The notes beneath the pieces are model-generated. The model made no database searches. It saw nothing but the letters and a program-made list of their open reading frames with translations, and had not been told where the DNA came from. Position numbers and translations under genes: made by a program. Positions 19,810 to 29,989 of a stretch of DNA of 64,000 bases are shown here, piece after piece. The stretch is from positions 24,373,706 to 24,437,705 of the forward strand of contig OX377204.1 of assembly GCA_947396885.1 (NCBI GenBank), read 5' to 3'. Every line of letters begins with the position of its first letter. Positions within the stretch are counted from its first letter, which is position 1. Source of the DNA: Heligmosomoides polygyrus polygyrus. Its lineage: Eukaryota > Nematoda > Chromadorea > Rhabditida > Heligmosomidae.

Positions 19810-19995
19810 TCTACTGTGAAGGATAAAAGATGGAGGGGAGTGGTGAATGCGTCGCGCTTCTCACAAATGTTTTCTCCTCCATCTCCTGAGGGATGGAAGG
19901 CTTAATCGGCGTAGGCGGCAAACAGAACCAACAACTTAGATTCGACGTACACGCGAGAGCGTGCGCCTTCTCCGATTGCGCTACCACGCGCTCGC
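19810..19995 (-). mobile_element. SINE family A, partial copy
   Basis: The minus strand shows GTAGCGCAATCGGAGAAGG at the 5' end, a GGTTCTGTTTGCCGCCTACGC block, and AAGCCTTCCATCCCTCAGG. It then breaks down before the 3' end, which still has ATCCTTC. Confidence 0.6.
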
Positions 19996-20078
19996 ACTAC
20001 CATATCACCCGGCAATTCCACCATTGAGAGGCGGAAAACTCCCTTGGCTTGGATGGGATCTAGAATCAATTCACTAAA

Positions 20079-20165
20079 ATCAATTCGCTGAGGGATTAGT
20101 TGCTTACCAGAACCGAAGGATGCCAGATGGAACCCAAGTATACCAAGGTGTTGGTCCTTTACTGG
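20079..20165 (+). repeat. Upstream copy of a duplicated 85-bp segment
   Basis: Matches 22092-22176 in direct orientation: CTAAAATCAATTCGCTGAGG, GGATTAGTTGCTTACCAGAA, CCGAAGGATGCCAGATG, GGTGTTGGTC, with a few substitutions and an indel. The downstream copy lies just before the ATF4-type gene, so this one probably arose by duplication of that 5' region. Confidence 0.8.
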
Positions 20166-20577
20166 CTAAGAGTCATGCGACAACATTCACCCCTTCGACT
20201 GAGCATAATGCGGTCCTTCAATAACGTGCACTTCAGAAACCTAAGCCTCTCATAACCAACCAGACGTTCAGCGGCCTAGCGGCCGCCAAAAGTCTGGCTG
20301 GGGCTTCGCCCTCCAACTCTCAGAATGGAACACCCTCGTCTAAGCCTTCTTACTCGCGTTACACTGAAAAACGGGTTTCACGGGAAAGCGGGACGGTAAG
20401 GCACAATCTTCAAAACTGCGCCTATAAAGCCTATCCACCCTCTATCGCACTTACGCCGATTTATTCTCCGAAGTACACATACTCTGCGTGGCGAGGAACA
20501 GATTGTGATAATCTCGTGAGAGCTCTATACCGCTAAATATCCGACGGCAGTAATAATCCTCCGATTCCCGAAATCTT

Positions 20578-20893
20578 TTTCTCACTATCGTCCAACAAGA
20601 ACGTCGTACAACGTGCGTCTAGATCAAGAAGATGTGCCCCCCCCTGACAGTACACAATACCCCTTACCCATGTGCAGGCAGAGACAGGCAGAAAAATGAA
20701 GTGAGCAACAGTTGGCAATGAGAGTGAGAGGCACGTACACGCACACGTTCGCTGCCTTTCAAAGTCGTCTGAAAATCCAACGCATGCTTCGCAATGTTGT
20801 TTGATCTGTGGCACATCTTAAATAAATAAATAAAAATCTTCTTGATCTAGACGCACGTTGTACGACGTTTTTGTTGGATGATAGTGAGAAAAA
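20578..20893. repeat. Inverted repeat, about 56-bp arms, inside H2
   Basis: 20578-20636 and 20837-20893 are reverse complements over most of their length, including ATCAAGAAGAT/ATCTTCTTGAT, ACAACGTGCGTC/GACGCACGTTGT and CCAACAAGAACG/CGTTTTTGTTGG. About 200 bp of unrelated sequence lies between. Confidence 0.8.
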
Positions 20894-20967
20894 GTACTGG
20901 TCCGTCCTTACAGGTTTCTTCCACTGATTACTCCTATTACTGGTCCCACTTTCACTGGTTCTCCCTT

Positions 20968-20973
20968 TACCAG

Positions 20974-21035
<62 letters not shown>

Positions 21036-21420
21036 TCCCGCCCCCCCCCCCCTTCACCGGATCACCAGGCTCTCCCACTTCACTAGTTCCAGTTAACTGT
21101 CCCCCCCCCCCTTGCCCCTCCCCCTCACCTAAGTGGTGCCCTTATTGGTCCCCTTCACCTGCTCCCATTAATGGTCACCTTTAACGGTCCCGCCGTTACC
21201 GGTTCCCCCTTCACAGGGCCCTCACACTTCACTGGTTCCCGTCACTCCCCCCTTACTTCCCCCGCCACCACCCTCACCTTAGTGGTATTCTTTATTGGTC
21301 CCCTTCGCTGGCTCCCGTTAAAGGTCCTACCCTTACCGGTACCCCCCCCCCCCCCTCCCCCCTTACTGGTCCTCCTAGCCTTCACTGGATCCCGATTACT
21401 GGGCCCTTTAGTGATCTCCC
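20968..21420. repeat. Pyrimidine-rich tract with (CT)n microsatellite
   Basis: CTCTCT repeats (about 20968-21036), then C runs of 10 or more (near 21038, 21101, 21340), within a strongly C/T-biased plus strand. Short ACTGGTCCC-like words recur at irregular spacing. There is no coding evidence. Confidence 0.75.
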
Positions 21421-21439
21421 ATTACACGTGTTCAGAATT

Positions 21440-21905
21440 CGGACACCGACTAGGTGATACCTCTTCTGAACCCAGACACCCTTGGCATGGAATCCGTAAT
21501 AACTTTTCTGAGCCCAGACACCCCTTGCATGACATGGGTGGCATGTCTTTGAACCCAGTCCCCCATTACGCGACGTCGTTTACACGTCTTCTGAAACCGC
21601 ACGCCTGTTGAACAGCGCCGGGGACATGCCTTCTGACCGCAGACGCCCATTACGCGACATCGTTGACACCTCTTCTGAACCCAACCACCCAATGCGCGAC
21701 ATCGGACATGCCTTCTGAATCCGCGCGCCTGTTGCACGACGTCGGTGACATCTCTTCTAAACCCGGATGCCTGTTGAGCAACGTCGCTGGCACATCTTTT
21801 GAACTTCGAACGCCATTTGCGCGACATCAGTGACACTTCTTCTGACGGTTTCGACACGGCGTGAGTGGCACCTCGTCTGAACACGGACACCTGCTACTCG
21901 ACTTC
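21440..21905 (-). repeat. 42-bp minisatellite, about 11 units
   Basis: The word TTCTGAACCC recurs every 42 bp (21464, 21506, then at the same spacing; one unit is 39 bp) with ACACCCATTGCGCGACATCG-like sequence between. Because 42 is a multiple of three, one minus-strand frame stays open and would give 14-residue repeats (for example GFRRDVTDVVQQAR). I read it as a minisatellite of H2, not as a gene. Confidence 0.75.
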
Positions 21906-22091
21906 TAGGAAAGGCTAGACGAATGAGTAGCGGACGGACGGACAACCGCTAACTCCTTTATATATAGTAGGATATGGACACTGAACATAGACAGTAGCTC
22001 GGTTCACGAAAGTGAAATAAGTCCTCCAGATTCCGACCTTCATCAGCGTTCGAGAGCCACCACGATTATCTTGCAATTAGTATAGGTTTCT

Positions 22092-22176
22092 AAAATCAAT
22101 TCGCTGAGGGATTAGTTGCTTACCAGAACCGAAGGATGCCAGATGTAACCAAGTATACCGGGGTGTTGGTCGACTT
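22092..22176 (+). repeat. Gene-proximal copy of the duplicated 85-bp segment
   Basis: Second copy of the 20079-20165 segment, about 80 bp upstream of the first possible start codon of the ATF4-type gene. It includes the start of the first candidate upstream ORF. Confidence 0.8.
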
Positions 22177-22230
22177 TTTCGTGACAGCGATGTTGAGTTC
22201 ACGTTAATGAAGGCTGCGTGAATGATGTGA
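22136..22230 (+). promoter_or_regulatory. Candidate upstream ORFs of the ATF4-type gene
   Basis: Three short reading frames precede the main start: 22136-22207 (23 codons plus stop), 22207-22221 (MKAA, overlapping the previous stop as TAATG) and 22222-22230 (MM). ATF4-type mRNAs are classically controlled by upstream ORFs that block the main ORF unless initiation is limited by stress. Whether these lie in the mature mRNA depends on the 5' end. A splice-acceptor-like TTAATTTCCAG ends at 22257, and SL trans-splicing there would remove them. Confidence 0.45.
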
Positions 22231-22237
22231 CCATCAG

Positions 22238-25200
22238 ATGCGTTTGTTAATTTCCAGGATGAGCGAATTACTGTTAACTGCTGAAAACGAAGAACTGAAC
22301 TTCACCGACTGCCTGCTGCCGACCGCCACTCTAGGCTCGTGGAGCGTTTGGGGAGAGGAAGAAGCCTCCCCCGCCGACCTTCTCGTAAGTATTTCCTCCG
22401 TTCGAGATCATCCCCGCTGCGGCTTCGAGGTATTTTGGTTGCGTTACAGGAAAGCACTCAGCGCGATCGTTGCGAAGCAGAGTGCGTTAATCGGCGGTCC
22501 ATGCAAGCAAATCGTGTTTTTAACTGGGCCGAAACCACCACCGCCACCACTGCTGTCTGCCTCCTCAAGTCCGACGACCTTAAGCGAGAAGATACCCCGG
22601 TGAGTTCGCCGTACGATATTCTGGTGTTTTCTCAGATCTAGAAATCTCGACTTTCAGGCTGGTCCATCCCCACCATGTTTTGGTTGTGGATCAGGACGGT
22701 GTTGTATTACCGGATCGCCCGCGTATCATTCCTCCTACATCAGTTCTGTCCAGCAGGTTAGTGCTTTCAGAGCTCTTTGATGTTCAGTGTTAAACTTGAA
22801 GCCGACAAGACGTTTTGGAGGGCTTGTTCTAGGAGTGGACTTTAGTACTTAACTTTTCCCTTCAAATTGGACCGTCGTCAGGTCGTAGTGAACATTTTTC
22901 GAATCAAAGCCGATGATAATGAAAGTCATCCTAGGTTTTTGATTCTTTGAAATTTTCCTGAAATTTTGGTCATACTCACGATATACACCGTTCGAATTCT
23001 TCTTTAATTATTACCATCTCAGCTGCAGGAATATTTTCAATCCAATATCGAAGAGTGATTAAGAAAAAAATCTGTTCTTTCAACTGGAAAGGGTGTACAA
23101 TAAGGATTATGTTTATCTTATTCACTGCGTGTTATTTACTTTGAGTAGAAACAATCGACGAGAAAATAGAGTTGTATTCCCCGTAACTTCATATAGACGG
23201 CATTTGCACGTTTAATAAAATACACCGTGCCGGAATCGAGTCGTGCCGGACCACACATGTCGCAATCCCTTCATACGGTACATCTTTTTGCAGCTGTTCT
23301 TAACCCTGAAAATGTTACTGTAGCCATGTTTGGAAGCGTCTGAATAGCCAGCTTTTGAGCTACAAGTCTTTGATTGGGATAGGGATATTTTTGTAGGACG
23401 AAAATGACACAAATTAAGGTTTAGAAGATAGTTTCCGAGAGATTAGGGCACAGGAATCTGTGTGGGACATACAAATCCGTTAATATAGAACCTGTTCAGA
23501 TTGACATATGGCGGCTCCAATTTAGTGCTTTTTTTCGCTATCTTTAGCAGTAGAACGATCTCTTCTGCCCAAAAAATTGCATACAGCATCGCTAAGTAGC
23601 CAATCACACAGTCAAACAGCGATGTGAAACAAACTAAGGCTCAACCTCAGGCAGAAACTCGAAGCCCTAGTGGCGTTGTTGCCATGTTACGATGTTGTTC
23701 ATTTCATTTATTGCTTTTCCTTCTTGAGGCCTTGTTTTTTTTTCTTCAAAAACATGATTAGTCACCGTACAGTGTGTGCGCATCGAGTAGTCGTCCGGTC
23801 TTTATCGATTCCCACAAACTGCGTAGCTACGTATCGCGTTGTCGACGAAGTGTGGGCGCCGACTTCGATTTTGTTGATTCCTTAAAGCTGTTACACATAG
23901 GGGTGCGACAAACGTGAACAACTACAGGTCTCAACGTGACCGCAGCATACTTTTTGGAACGAACCGCTATCCGCTGAGTGATATCATCAGTGCTCTTGTC
24001 GTCATTGTCATCCATTACAGCACTTTGTCACCGTTCTCTAAAAATGCGACGGACGGTCATCAACCCAGCAGCCCCTATCTATACGACAATGATCAAGACT
24101 ATGCAACCATGTACAAATCGCCTTCAAGTTATTCACCGGAATTCGCAACAAAACCGTTCTCTCCTTCTGATCACTACACCGAGCTATCGAGCGGCATCTC
24201 CGATATGTGAGTGTATAGGACTGGTGTGGAAGCTGTTAAGCTGTGTGGAAGCTTCTAACGAGTAGCCTATAAATGAATGTGCTTATAGATATGACCTGGA
24301 CTTCGACTATTCACATCTCATCTGCTCTCACAACATTGACGATTTTGGAGATGACATCGCTTACGGCCAGCCAGGTAAGAACTTGATTTCTATAAGGACT
24401 CACTAGCGTTGCAGTGCGACAGGGGTTGTTACATAGTGAGGCTGTGGGGAGAAAAAGTCACCACAAGAGCAACTGCGTCGTGATAAAAGCTTCCATTGAA
24501 TTTGGAGGTCTATCTCTTTCAGGAACCTATTCCTTGTCATCGACACCACGAGAACCATGCCAGTCTAGAACAGAACCCGACTTCTCGTTCATTGACAGCA
24601 TCTACGAAAGCGTAAAGGCAGAAATTGAATCCGAGCAGGCAAGTGCAGTATATTTACGCTGTCGTAGAGCTTGGTAGTTTTCTCCTAGAAAATAACATTT
24701 ACAGTGCTGAGGAGTAAAAGTGTTCCTCTCAATGTGATGGTTCTTTCGGCTGCACGTAAGGGATCATGTAGAGTTTAATGGTAGATTTGGTGCACATTTT
24801 AAAGAATTTATGTTGGAAATATTCAAATGGGGACTGCTCATCAAGTGGTTCTGGTATTTATTTGAGATGCAAAAGTAAGCAAAACCACCAGAATATGAGT
24901 GTACTTCTCCTGCATTCCTTCGCAGTTGTCTCCTCATGGCTTTGATGGAAAGTCATGAAATGAAGCATACACTTTCTCCTCATGGAATTCAATAAACCTT
25001 TTGTTTGTTATGATCTTAGTGGTAGTTCTAATCTGTCGCTACTTTGCCTCATAGACGTCATACATACGCTTTTTCGAATTGCCGAATAAGCAATGTGTTC
25101 AGAAAATACGCTGGATAAACTGGAACGTTAGCGACCGATGCTTTTTCCATTGCGTAAATTGGTGCCTTATAACGCTTCAGTAGAGGATAACTGAAGCGAT

Positions 25201-28200
25201 CAATTGCATCTAACAACGCTTTGTTCGCTGTTCTAACTGGTTTTGAATTGTGTTAATACCACGTAGTTCGTGCGTATCTGTCCTAGTGGGGAGAGGCACT
25301 AATTGAAAAGTGAATCGCCAGCGTTTCATGGGTAGGAAATTGCAAAGAGCTGGTCCCTCATAGGTTAGTTTAGTAAGTTGTCTTTGTAGAGTAGTCTTGC
25401 CTTTTCAATGTTGCGCCGTTTTCGAAAGGACAAAGTGAAGTGCATTTACCCCTCCCCCTAATAGGATGTCTGGTCCTGACCGCTCTATTTCTACTTCCTG
25501 CTGTAGTTACTGAAAGAAATAAGGCTATCCCTACCCATATGGACTTTTTAGGAGCCGTTTTTGTACGGGAAGCGAAGTTTTGTTGCGATCAGAACTCTAG
25601 CGCCAGGTGGGACTCGAACTCGCTTTTCTTGCTTACCAGGAAGATTGCTCCAGGCCATTGCACCGTTGATCGAAGGCGAATGGCCACACATCTAGGGCCA
25701 AGCATCACTATCCCGTACATCGTGAATCATTTCTATCAAGACCTAAAGTTTAACTGGTTAGGTGCTGGTATCATCGCTTGGCTCATTCCGATATACAGGT
25801 GAGTACTGATTGATCCCATGAGGTGTAGTGGCATTCGACCAAATAGCGCCGGTGATGTAATGGCATAGAGCATCCTTCCCGCTAAGCAGGTGGTGCAGGC
25901 TGAGCCCACCTGGCGCTAGTGTTTTGATCGCCACAAAACCTTATAACAACCTAGAACCTCAGTGACCGTTTAAGGAAAATGACTTGGTTGGTAATCTGTT
26001 TTCGGTACTTTTCGACTTTCCGGGACGATTGATACCTTGGGCCCACGCTTGGCGGTGAGTGACACTGGGAAGGAGCCGTGCTTTACTACGATAGCACGAA
26101 GGAGAGCACGTGGTAAGGCAATGGAAGGTTCCCCGGGATCGGTCCCCGACGAGGGTGCGTAGTCACTACGCTACGGCGGCACAGAGCATCATCCCGGAAA
26201 TTAACCTGTTTTCATTCCAAGAAACGCAGTTGTCTTCTAAACATCTGTTTACAACTGCATTATGGACCACTTCTGGTTAGGTAGATCTAACTGTACAGCC
26301 TAACGTGACAAACATAACAGTGGGTAAATCTAATAACCTTCGCCTACCAGAGAAAGACAGGTTCCTGCAGTTACTCCATCCAAACTTGAGTTACAACATT
26401 TTTCACATTTTATTGCTCTAAATTTTTTCATCAACCCAGTGACGTCCATTTTCAAAGCTCAACGGCTGACACGGAAACAGGAAGCGCGAGAAAACTGGAA
26501 GCTTTAGAGAGGGAGGACACTTTTTGACCGACTGACCACACAACTCAAAAGTTTTGAGCAAAATAAATTTGGCATGACTTCTTGATTTCCTGTCCGCGTC
26601 AAGACAAAAGGAAAAACGCTGTGTCTTCTTCCATCGTTTATGCTTTGTCCTACTTCAGAAGGTTGGAACCTCTCGTCCCAGCCCAAGCCCCGAAGCTCCA
26701 GGCACTCCGGTCATCACCCTCGATGTCAACAATCCTGTGACTATTGTGGTTGGAGATGGCAAGGAGTACAAAGTGGTTCTACAAGAAGTAAAGCCAGAAA
26801 CTAAATCAGCCACGAAAAGGAAGTCATCCAGCCCAGCGGTAGGTTCTCTGGATGCTACCTGCATTGCCAATAATGGCGCTCATCTCGCTCTCTGTTGCAG
26901 CTATGCCCGAAACCGAAGAGGTCTCCTGGGGTGTCGCTCGCCGAGCTGACCATCGAAGAGATCAACGCCAGAAAAAGGGAGCAGAACCGAGCGGCCGCAC
27001 AGCGATATCGTGAGAAAAAGAGGAACTGCAAAGAGACCGAGAAAGAGGTCAGTGGTTTCAGGACGAGTATGCGAAGTGTACCACGTTCACCTCAAGTTGG
27101 GCACTTAAAATCAAACTGGACATTTTTCAATTCAAACTGGACACTCCTAAGCAAGTATGACACATGAAATCAAACTGACCATCCTCCAAATCGATACTAG
27201 CTTCTTCCACATTAAACTGGAGGCTGTCGAAAAAGGTTAGAATAATTTTTTGTTGTCCAGGAAACATTTCAGAATGGCTTTTTTAAAGTTTTAATTCACC
27301 TACCCAATAAGTGACACACAGTTTGAATTTTTTTATAAAATTTTCATTTAGAAAATAATTAATTAAATGTTGCCACAAAGAACAGGGGAGCAATAGTCGG
27401 GCATCAGAAGAAGAGATCATGCCGTACACTCGACAGATCGGCGCGATTTTTATTCCATTGGGATGAGGGGTGTGATCTTGGAAAGCTTGGATATCTTCGG
27501 TATACATCCTGTGGTAGGATAGAATGTTTCGTTTTTTTAGCGGAGCCTCTCCCCCTCTACCACTAGTATTGTGCTAGTGAAGGAACTGCAGTATTAAAAA
27601 AGGCGAAAAATTCGTAGTCAAAACTCCACCCTCCTCCCAACCCATACTGCGCTTTCGATTGATACCAAAAATTCTGTTTGCGTGGAGTAACCCAAATGTA
27701 GGCGGTACAACAAGAACAGTTTTGAAATGCTCGCGTATCCTCACATCGCTATTTCAAGTGAGCATCACTGAGGCTATCAGTCAGATAAAAAGCTACGATC
27801 AAGTCGAGTGCACGGCGCGATATTTTGGTTTAATACACCAAATGATTGCTGGCTTTGTGCGCTGCAGAACAGATTGATTTATTTTTCCATAATAAAAATT
27901 TATAAAATTTCAAAAAGTGAGTTCACTTTGGAGGAAAGTGAATTGAAAAATCTCAGAGAAAGTCAGACTCACTCAGTCAAACAAAATTTATTCCAAACGG
28001 CTGGGAGAGGCTCTGTTTTAATGTGAGGGAAGCTCATGTTGGTTTGGAAGATGTTCGGGTTGATTTCAGAAGCGTCAAGTTTGCTTAGCAAAGTGTCCAG
28101 TTTGATCTTGACGCTGTACAGTTTTATTTGGAAAGTGCCCAACCTGACTGAAAAATGGCACATTCTGGATGTGGCTTCCTCACGGCGGTACCTGTTGCAT

Positions 28201-28350
28201 TTCATGTTTCTCTTGCTTGTGATAAAAGCCGGTGTTTAGGAGGAGGAGCGACTCGAGAAACGCAACGCCTTTCTTCGCGTGGAGGCTTCCCGCCTGCAGG
28301 AACAGATAGACGAGCTACGAAAGACCATTCTCGGCAAGGTGGGCAAGTGA
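22238..28350 (+). CDS. atf-4: ATF4-type bZIP transcription factor, nine recognisable exons
   Basis: Exons read: 22238 or 22259-22384, 22450-22599, 22658-22756, 24021-24206, 24289-24374, 24523-24638, 26659-26838, 26901-27047, 28240-28350 (TGA). About 400 aa. Exon 8 carries the DNA-binding basic region (REQNRAAAQRYREKKR, fitting N-x7-R and ATF4's NxxAAxRYRxKKR). Exon 9 carries a zipper with four leucines at heptad spacing (RLEKRNAFLRVEASRLQEQI and on). The middle is acidic and Ser/Pro-rich, as expected for an activation domain. Phases join cleanly except exon 3 to exon 4, which needs two extra bases, so a small exon may be missing. Intron 6 is GC-AG. ATF4 proteins act in the nucleus in the integrated stress response. 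The symbol is by domain similarity to the nematode ATF4 orthologue (atf-4, also called atf-5); another CREB/ATF-like member is possible. Confidence 0.85.
22757..24020 (+). other. Intron 3 (or two introns with an unseen exon)
   Basis: A 1264-bp span between CAG|GTTAGT and CATTACAG. It is AT-rich, with no transposon recognised. The phase mismatch between its flanking exons suggests a short exon inside, but I could not choose one. Confidence 0.5.
25576..25672 (-). mobile_element. tRNA-derived SINE (family B) in intron 6
   Basis: The minus strand has a tRNA-like head with AGTTCGAGTCCCACCTGGCGC at its 3' side (B box and acceptor stem), followed by the tail CTGATCGCAACAAAAC. The same head and tail occur at 25845 and 57976. 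Confidence 0.65.
25845..25945 (+). mobile_element. tRNA-derived SINE (family B) in intron 6, second copy
   Basis: Begins GCGCCGGTGATGTAATGGC, matching the 57976 copy, and has CCCACCTGGCGC completing the acceptor-like stem. The tail is TTTTGATCGCCACAAAAC. The B box is damaged (GGCTGAGCCC), so it is not a functional tRNA. Confidence 0.65.
26035..26190 (-). mobile_element. tRNA-derived SINE-like insertion (third type) in intron 6
   Basis: The minus strand reads GCCGCCGTAGCGTAGTGACT (A-box-like), then GGGGACCGATCCCGGGG (B-box-like), then a GC-rich body. Single copy in the window, so the family is inferred from the promoter layout only. Confidence 0.4.
26901..27047 (+). CDS. atf-4: Exon 8: bZIP basic region
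   Basis: The exon is bounded by CTCTGTTGCAG (acceptor, ends 26900) and GAG|GTCAGT (donor). It has 49 codons in phase 0. It contains LAELTIEEINARKREQNRAA and then AQRYREKKR, the DNA-contacting helix. The intron that follows falls between basic region and zipper. Confidence 0.88.
27090..28160. mobile_element. Foldback element FB1, copy C, in intron 8
   Basis: The left arm (27095-27260) and right arm (27960-28150) consist of inverted 21-bp units (for example AAACTGGACATTTTTCAATT against AAAGTGTCCAGTTTGATC). The GAATAATTTTTTGTTGTCC block and a CGGCGCGAT core are typical of the family. It fills most of the 1192-bp intron between the basic-region and zipper exons, on the transcribed strand. Confidence 0.75.
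28240..28350 (+). CDS. atf-4: Exon 9: leucine zipper and C-terminus
   Basis: The acceptor GGTGTTTAG ends at 28239. There are 36 codons plus TGA at 28348-28350. Leucines fall every seventh residue (EERL, FL, RL, EL) and the protein ends LRKTILGKVGK. No AATAAA is present in the next 450 bp, so the poly(A) signal must be a variant or lie further on. Confidence 0.85.
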   Translation, partial: EEERLEKRNAFLRVEASRLQEQIDELRKTILGKVGK

Positions 28351-29584
28351 TGACGAGCTGCTGTGCGGAGAGCCATATGGCCGAGTTCGAAAGGATCCAT
28401 CGATGACAACCTTGTCAAGTTCTGCACTGGAAGCCCGTTAGGGTATGGAGTGGCTATGTCCCCAGATGAACTGCTTCTTGGAAGTCCCTCTGTGCTCGTT
28501 CTTTGTTGTGAGTGGATAGGAGTAGGAGTCTTAAGAAAGTGGAGTTCCTCTAAATCGATCCCTAGAATGTCCCAAAGGTCCGGCATAAGTATCCCACCTC
28601 TTCATCGGAGTGGTTTCGCTCGAAATATTTTCCGTCATCCGTCTATGCCTCATCGTTTCACATCAGACTGCACTTGACTGTTAAAGATTACCAGCGCTAT
28701 TTCCCGGATCATGTCACATTTCCCCTGTATATAGCTGCTGTTCCGTTGATGATGTCGTTCCGAACTTTGTAGTAAATTCCTATTATTAATCTCGTACAGT
28801 AATCGTGTTTGTGCATTTAAGGGCTAGGTGTTGGTTTGTAGCGTTCTATAACATTATTCTCTCTTTCTCTCTGGTATGGTGGATGTAGTTGCTAGTTGTT
28901 TTGCATCACTGAATAACAGTATTACTGTTGTGCGTTTTGCTCAGACACAGTAGCCGGGGTCGTGTTTTTCTCCAATACAGTCGCTGAGGTATAAGATATA
29001 ATGGAATGGTAGGAAGATGGGTTGGAAAGATTGCCAGAAGAAAATTGGTATTCAGCGGGTGGGTAATGGTGATTATGCTAGACTGTGAGGGTACGATGTC
29101 GGGAAAGTGGTACACGGAAGGTCGGAAACGCCAGCCAATCAGGCCGAAAGTATTTGGCCCAATTTTCCAGCTGTATGCTATGGAGAGTAACTTTCTTGCG
29201 ACTTGTTTATTACTGGCCGGTTTTTTACCAAAAGACAATGAGAAAGCTAAGAGTTCCACCCAAAACGTTGCCATATGTGCACTGCTTGCTTGCCCTCCAC
29301 GTTTGTCAGTTCATCTTGTGGATCTCAACCTTCTAATTTTTCCACCACTTCCAACTGTTCGTCTTCGTCAACTTCAACTTGACGTGCTTCGATAGTGTCC
29401 TGGCTATCCGATCGGCCAGCTTGATTTCTTCCCTCGAAGGCTCCTTGCCTTAAAGTGGACCACACTTCAGTGTGAGCAGGTGGATCACCACTCGAGCGAC
29501 GTTGTTGGTGTTAGGTTTAGAAAACCTTCAGTGGACCTCTGATTTGCACAGGCAAAGATGAGGGAAAGAGCGTATCGATGGTCG
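28351..29584. other. 3' flank of the ATF4-type gene; no other gene recognised
   Basis: Probably includes the 3' UTR. A 129-codon frame at 29006-29395 has no recognisable domain or splice context. Confidence 0.35.
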
Positions 29585-29754
29585 TTTAGGCCCCTGTTAT
29601 ACTCCCGCGGGAGCTTCCGCGGATGGGCGGAAATCGCGTCGGGACCCCGCGCTGGGCCACTCGTCGCGGCCCCCCCACGCTCGCCTCCGCCGTGCACCAT
29701 TATTCCGCGGACGTCCCGCGGATGCTCCAGCGGGAGTATAACAGAGGCCTAAGA
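29585..29754. mobile_element. MITE with about 37-bp terminal inverted repeats
   Basis: Left end TTAGGCCCCTGTTATACTCC and right end (inverted) TTAGGCCTCTGTTATACTCC, continuing through CGC.GGAGC.TCCGCGG. The interior is GC-rich and non-coding. The ends resemble, but are not identical to, those of the 17-kb MITEs. Confidence 0.75.
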
Positions 29755-29989
29755 TCCGTTTGTGGAATCCACAGACCTTGTTTCACATTTTAACCACTTC
29801 TCTCGTCATAATCCCTTGTTTGCCAACTTCATCCTCTGAAGAGACATCTAGGAACAAAAAGAAAGAACTGAAAATATGTAGTGGCAATATTACCTTGTTT
29901 GAAGACTTGGGTATCGACACGCTGCTTCAATCGCGGTTGGACATTGAGCATTGTTTACCTGCTGCTTTCCTATTATGTCAGTTACTTTG

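Larger units (their letters stand above)
20256..21972 (-). mobile_element. Helitron-like non-autonomous element H2
   Basis: On the minus strand the element starts TCCTACTATATATAAAG (after an A), then GTCCGTCCGTCC, then a 42-bp minisatellite. It ends with a GGGCGAAGCCC hairpin and a long GGCGGCCGCTAGGCCGC hairpin followed by CTGGTTGG and a T. H1 at 35693-36937 has the same start and the same end structure. Helitrons insert between A and T, begin TC, and end with a hairpin before CTRR. Here the last four bases are TTGG, one base off that rule. No Rep/helicase is encoded. Confidence 0.65.
24639..26658 (+). other. Intron 6, GC-AG type, with SINE insertions
   Basis: The donor is GAGCAG|GCAAGT and the acceptor CCTACTTCAG. 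Flanking exons are in phase 0 and keep the frame. Its 2 kb hold three tRNA-derived insertions (25576-25672, 25845-25945, 26035-26190). Confidence 0.75.

Noticed and set aside
21450..21890. 146-codon minus-strand frame with repeated peptides
   Set aside because: The frame stays open because the minisatellite unit is 42 bp; nothing else suggests a gene.
23914..24210. Separate 98-codon gene
   Set aside because: Its second half is exon 4 of the ATF4-type gene; the first half is intron sequence read through before the CATTACAG acceptor.
29006..29395. 129-codon open frame downstream of the ATF4-type gene
   Set aside because: An equally long frame overlaps on the opposite strand, and neither shows a domain or splice structure.
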